From assembly GCA_910592005.1 (NCBI GenBank), contig CAJVPP010001103.1, positions 1 to 22,813 of the forward strand: DNA of 22,813 nucleotides, in the 5' to 3' direction. This DNA comes from Funneliformis mosseae (Eukaryota; Glomeromycota; Glomeromycetes; Glomerales; Glomeraceae). A program made the translations under genes and the position numbers. Below the pieces are notes generated by a model. It was given only the letters and a program-made list of their open reading frames with translations. It had not been told where the DNA came from and ran no database searches. Positions 20,631 to 22,813 of this stretch are shown in pieces. The first letter of the stretch is position 1. Every line of letters starts with the position of its first letter.

Positions 20631-22408
20631 TATTATGATAATTTTATTTGCATTTTTCTTATTTCACAAATTATTCTTTATTTCTTTAATATACTGGTAT
20701 TACTAAAAGCTATATTTAAAGATTTTAAGAGTTGCTTTTATTTACGTCTCTTTTCTAAAATAAATTAGTTAATATATAATTATTATATTAAATATATTTA
20801 AAATAAAATTATATTAATCAAAGTTATCTGATTATTTATCAGCTTAGATAAATTGCATAAATTTAAATTTTTTTTGATAAGAATCTGAAACATTATATTA
20901 TTTATAAATATAAACATTCTTTCATTGCTTTTTATCAAAATTATATTCTCTTTAATTAATTAAATTAAATTAATAAATTATATCTTATATTGAATAAAAT
21001 AAATTCAATAATAAAATAATTATCTAAAAATTCCTACAAAAGTGATAAATTATACCATCATATTTAATATTAGCGTAAGTACTTTTTTAATATTAGTATT
21101 ATTTATAATTATCATTTATAATGCATCTGATAAAGTTTATAAATATATTGTAGAAATAGATGTGAATACTTTAAGTTTAAGAATTGGCACAATCTTAAAT
21201 ATAAAAAAATATCATTTAAAATAAATTTAAAATTATTTACTGTATTTAATCTTATTAAAAGCTTATTTCTTATATTAATTAGCAAGAATATTCTAATCCT
21301 TTTTTATGGATATGATATTAAACTATACACCAGTATCATTCTTTATATATCTAAATAAATCTTCAAATAGATTTTGATAAACTTAGACTATTTCAACATT
21401 TATAAATATTCGCACAAATATTAAAACTATATATGTATATTAATTATAAAATAATAAATTTTTTTAAAATAATATTTTAAACTTTACTTCAAATAAAAAG
21501 AATTTAAATTTAGAAAACTTACTTTTTTGTATATAAGATAAATATGCTGAAATTTTCCATTCATTTATATTATATTTATTCTCTTAAATGCTATATCAAT
21601 TTCTATATATGTTAATTTTGAAATAGTTTAAAGTTATAATTTGGTAATATATAGAATAATATATTATTCATTATTCAGAAAACTTAATGTAAACAATTTT
21701 TATTATAATAAAAAATTAATAATTAGTAATAATTAATAATACTTAAAAATTGATCTAATATATAGATTTGTACTTTTTTTATATTTTATAAATTTATGCA
21801 TGATACTTAAAATATTTTGTTTAAACAAATATTAAGAATGTTAGATTTTTTAATATATTAATTTATTTTAGTTTAATTATTTAATAAAAGATATAGGTTA
21901 CTCAATAACTTTTCATTTAAATAATTTCAAATTATGAATTCTATTTGCAATTAAAAATACAAATATTAATTTTTTAATATCTAAGTTTATTAAGATTAAA
22001 AATTATATAAAAAATATTTATTAAAAACTCTTTGCAGTTAAATCAAGTATTAATTATTTTTGTAGTTATGTTTTAATATTATAAAGCATTTTATGTTGTA
22101 GTGATAGTAATTGATTATATTATTCTAAAGAAATAGTTATAATAAATAGACATTTCTTTAAATTCTTTAGAATTATATGATAAATTTAACTGAATATATA
22201 GTTTACTATTTCACCAATTCTTTAATAATACATCTCTAATTTTATATAATAAATATAATAAAAAAATTATTATTAATTTAAATATTAATTAATATGTAAT
22301 ATATATAATAAATTATTAATTATTAAACTTATGACATTCATTAAAATGTATGCTATTAGAATATATTCTTTTATTAGTAAATAAAAAACATGTAATATAT
22401 AGTGACCT

Positions 22409-22486
22409 ATGTATGTATATATGGTAACTAATGTATGCTGATGTATAATGATGTATGGTTACTGACTCATTAGTCTATACATACAT
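22409..22486. repeat. Fold-back (imperfect palindrome)
   Basis: ATGTATGTATA at 22409-22419 pairs exactly with 22476-22486, and ACTAATG at 22427-22433 pairs with CATTAGT at 22468-22474. The loop holds two GATGTAT copies, and TGACTCA (a bZIP/Gcn4-type site) occurs at 22463-22469. It lies about 40 bp before the reading frame at 22528. It could be an element end, a regulatory hairpin or chance. Confidence 0.55.
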
Positions 22487-22527
22487 ATATTATTTCTATA
22501 TATATAATATATTTTATATAATAATAT

Positions 22528-22813
22528 ATGTTATCAACGGAGCAATTAACCAGTCATAATGAAGTCACGTGGATGACACAGTATGACGATCTCTTAATCT
22601 AGAATTCTGAAAATACTGAGAATTCTACGAATTCTGAAAATATGGAAGATCTGCGTAACTCTGAAGATCTTCTAAATACTGATAATAATCATAATTTTAC
22701 AAATTAAATGAAGTCTAAGAATATTTGGTGTTATACGTATTCTAAATTTTATTATTATTTTTATTTTATTTTATATTTTTATTATTTTACGTATTCTCAA
22801 TGTATTTATTTTA
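22528..22813 (+). pseudogene. Stop-interrupted coding fragment with NSE repeats, runs off edge
   Basis: From the ATG at 22528 one frame reads MLSTEQLTSHNEVTWMTQYD, DLLI, a TAG (22600-22602), then NSENTENSTNSENMEDLRNS, EDLLNTDNNHNFTN, a TAA (22705-22707), then MKSKNIWCYTYSKF and on to the window end. Composition is far less AT-rich than the island before it, and the three segments stay in the same frame, so it looks like a real protein interrupted by two point stops. The Asn/Ser/Glu-rich leader followed by a Trp-containing segment recalls, weakly, the N-terminus of BED-finger hAT transposases. That assignment is a guess, because the diagnostic Cys/His residues are beyond the edge or absent. 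Confidence 0.45.

Larger units (their letters stand above)
18571..22408. other. Extremely AT-rich, gene-free island
   Basis: Base composition changes abruptly just after the MITE. G and C become rare for about 3.8 kb, far below the gene-bearing part, and recover at about 22540. Open frames here (for example 60 codons at 19461-19643 and 21042-21224) are Lys/Ile/Asn-rich, lack credible starts and look like by-products of composition. The plus strand is strongly A-rich over about 19270-20130 and T-rich over about 20270-20760. It contains degenerate tandem repeats and one possible decayed coiled-coil reading frame. It could be decayed repeats, heterochromatin or part of a centromere; no feature decides this. 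Confidence 0.7.

Noticed and set aside
21042..21224. 60-codon plus ORF (SDKVYKYIVEIDVNTLSLRI)
   Set aside because: Somewhat protein-like in the second half but begins at a non-ATG codon, with no neighbours or family; not separable from chance in such AT-rich DNA.
18571..22408. Mitochondrial DNA insert
   Set aside because: Extreme AT suggested it, but no mitochondrial protein, rRNA or tRNA sequence could be recognised.
1..22813. CRISPR array, operon or bacterial system
   Set aside because: Spliced genes and fungal families throughout; no direct-repeat/spacer pattern and no ribosome-binding sites.

Overview
The window looks like nuclear DNA of a Glomeromycotina-type (Rhizophagus-like arbuscular mycorrhizal) fungus. 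The sequence is very AT-rich, with many A/T homopolymers. Genes are split by short GT-AG introns (about 40-110 nt), and three of the recognisable families are ones that are greatly expanded in these fungi: TKL-like protein kinases, BTB-BACK-TLDc proteins and small secreted proteins. Most coding sequence lies in multi-exon genes that single-frame ORFs only partly reveal, so I rebuilt the exons by hand from splice sites and phase. The organism assignment is inference, since no marker gene is present.

Layout. Positions 1-696 (minus) hold the first 160 residues of a protein kinase that runs off the left edge at HRDL. A long gene-poor stretch follows. Positions 4478-5945 (minus) hold a decayed multi-exon gene of unknown family, and 6000-6222 (minus) hold the broken N-terminus of a second kinase whose 5' leader resembles that of the first. 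Positions 7159-8845 (minus) encode a complete six-exon, secreted histidine acid phosphatase of the MINPP1 (multiple inositol polyphosphate phosphatase) type. Its RHGxRxP motif is intact, but its HAE motif is replaced. Positions 9912-11223 (minus) are a BTB-BACK-TLDc pseudogene with at least six disruptions.

Positions 13064-14917 (plus) encode a four-exon, 539-residue two-pass membrane protein of unknown family. A decayed copy of its 5' end lies 3.2 kb downstream. Positions 17110-17520 (minus) encode a small secreted protein. A MITE-like hairpin at 18421-18570 sits beside an abrupt change to extremely AT-rich, essentially gene-free DNA (18571-22408). That island holds degenerate tandem repeats and blocks of A-rich and T-rich strand bias. 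At the right edge, a fold-back sequence and a stop-interrupted reading frame with NSE repeats (22528-22813) return to normal composition.

The genes do not form a pathway. The window reads as a fast-evolving accessory region in which copies of expanded families are duplicated and decay. The likely expressed products are the kinase, the phosphatase-like protein, the two-pass membrane protein and the small secreted protein. I found no evidence for a new multi-gene system. The points most worth following up are the phosphatase without its proton-donor motif, the unidentified decayed gene, the partial gene duplication and the AT island with possible C-to-T decay.
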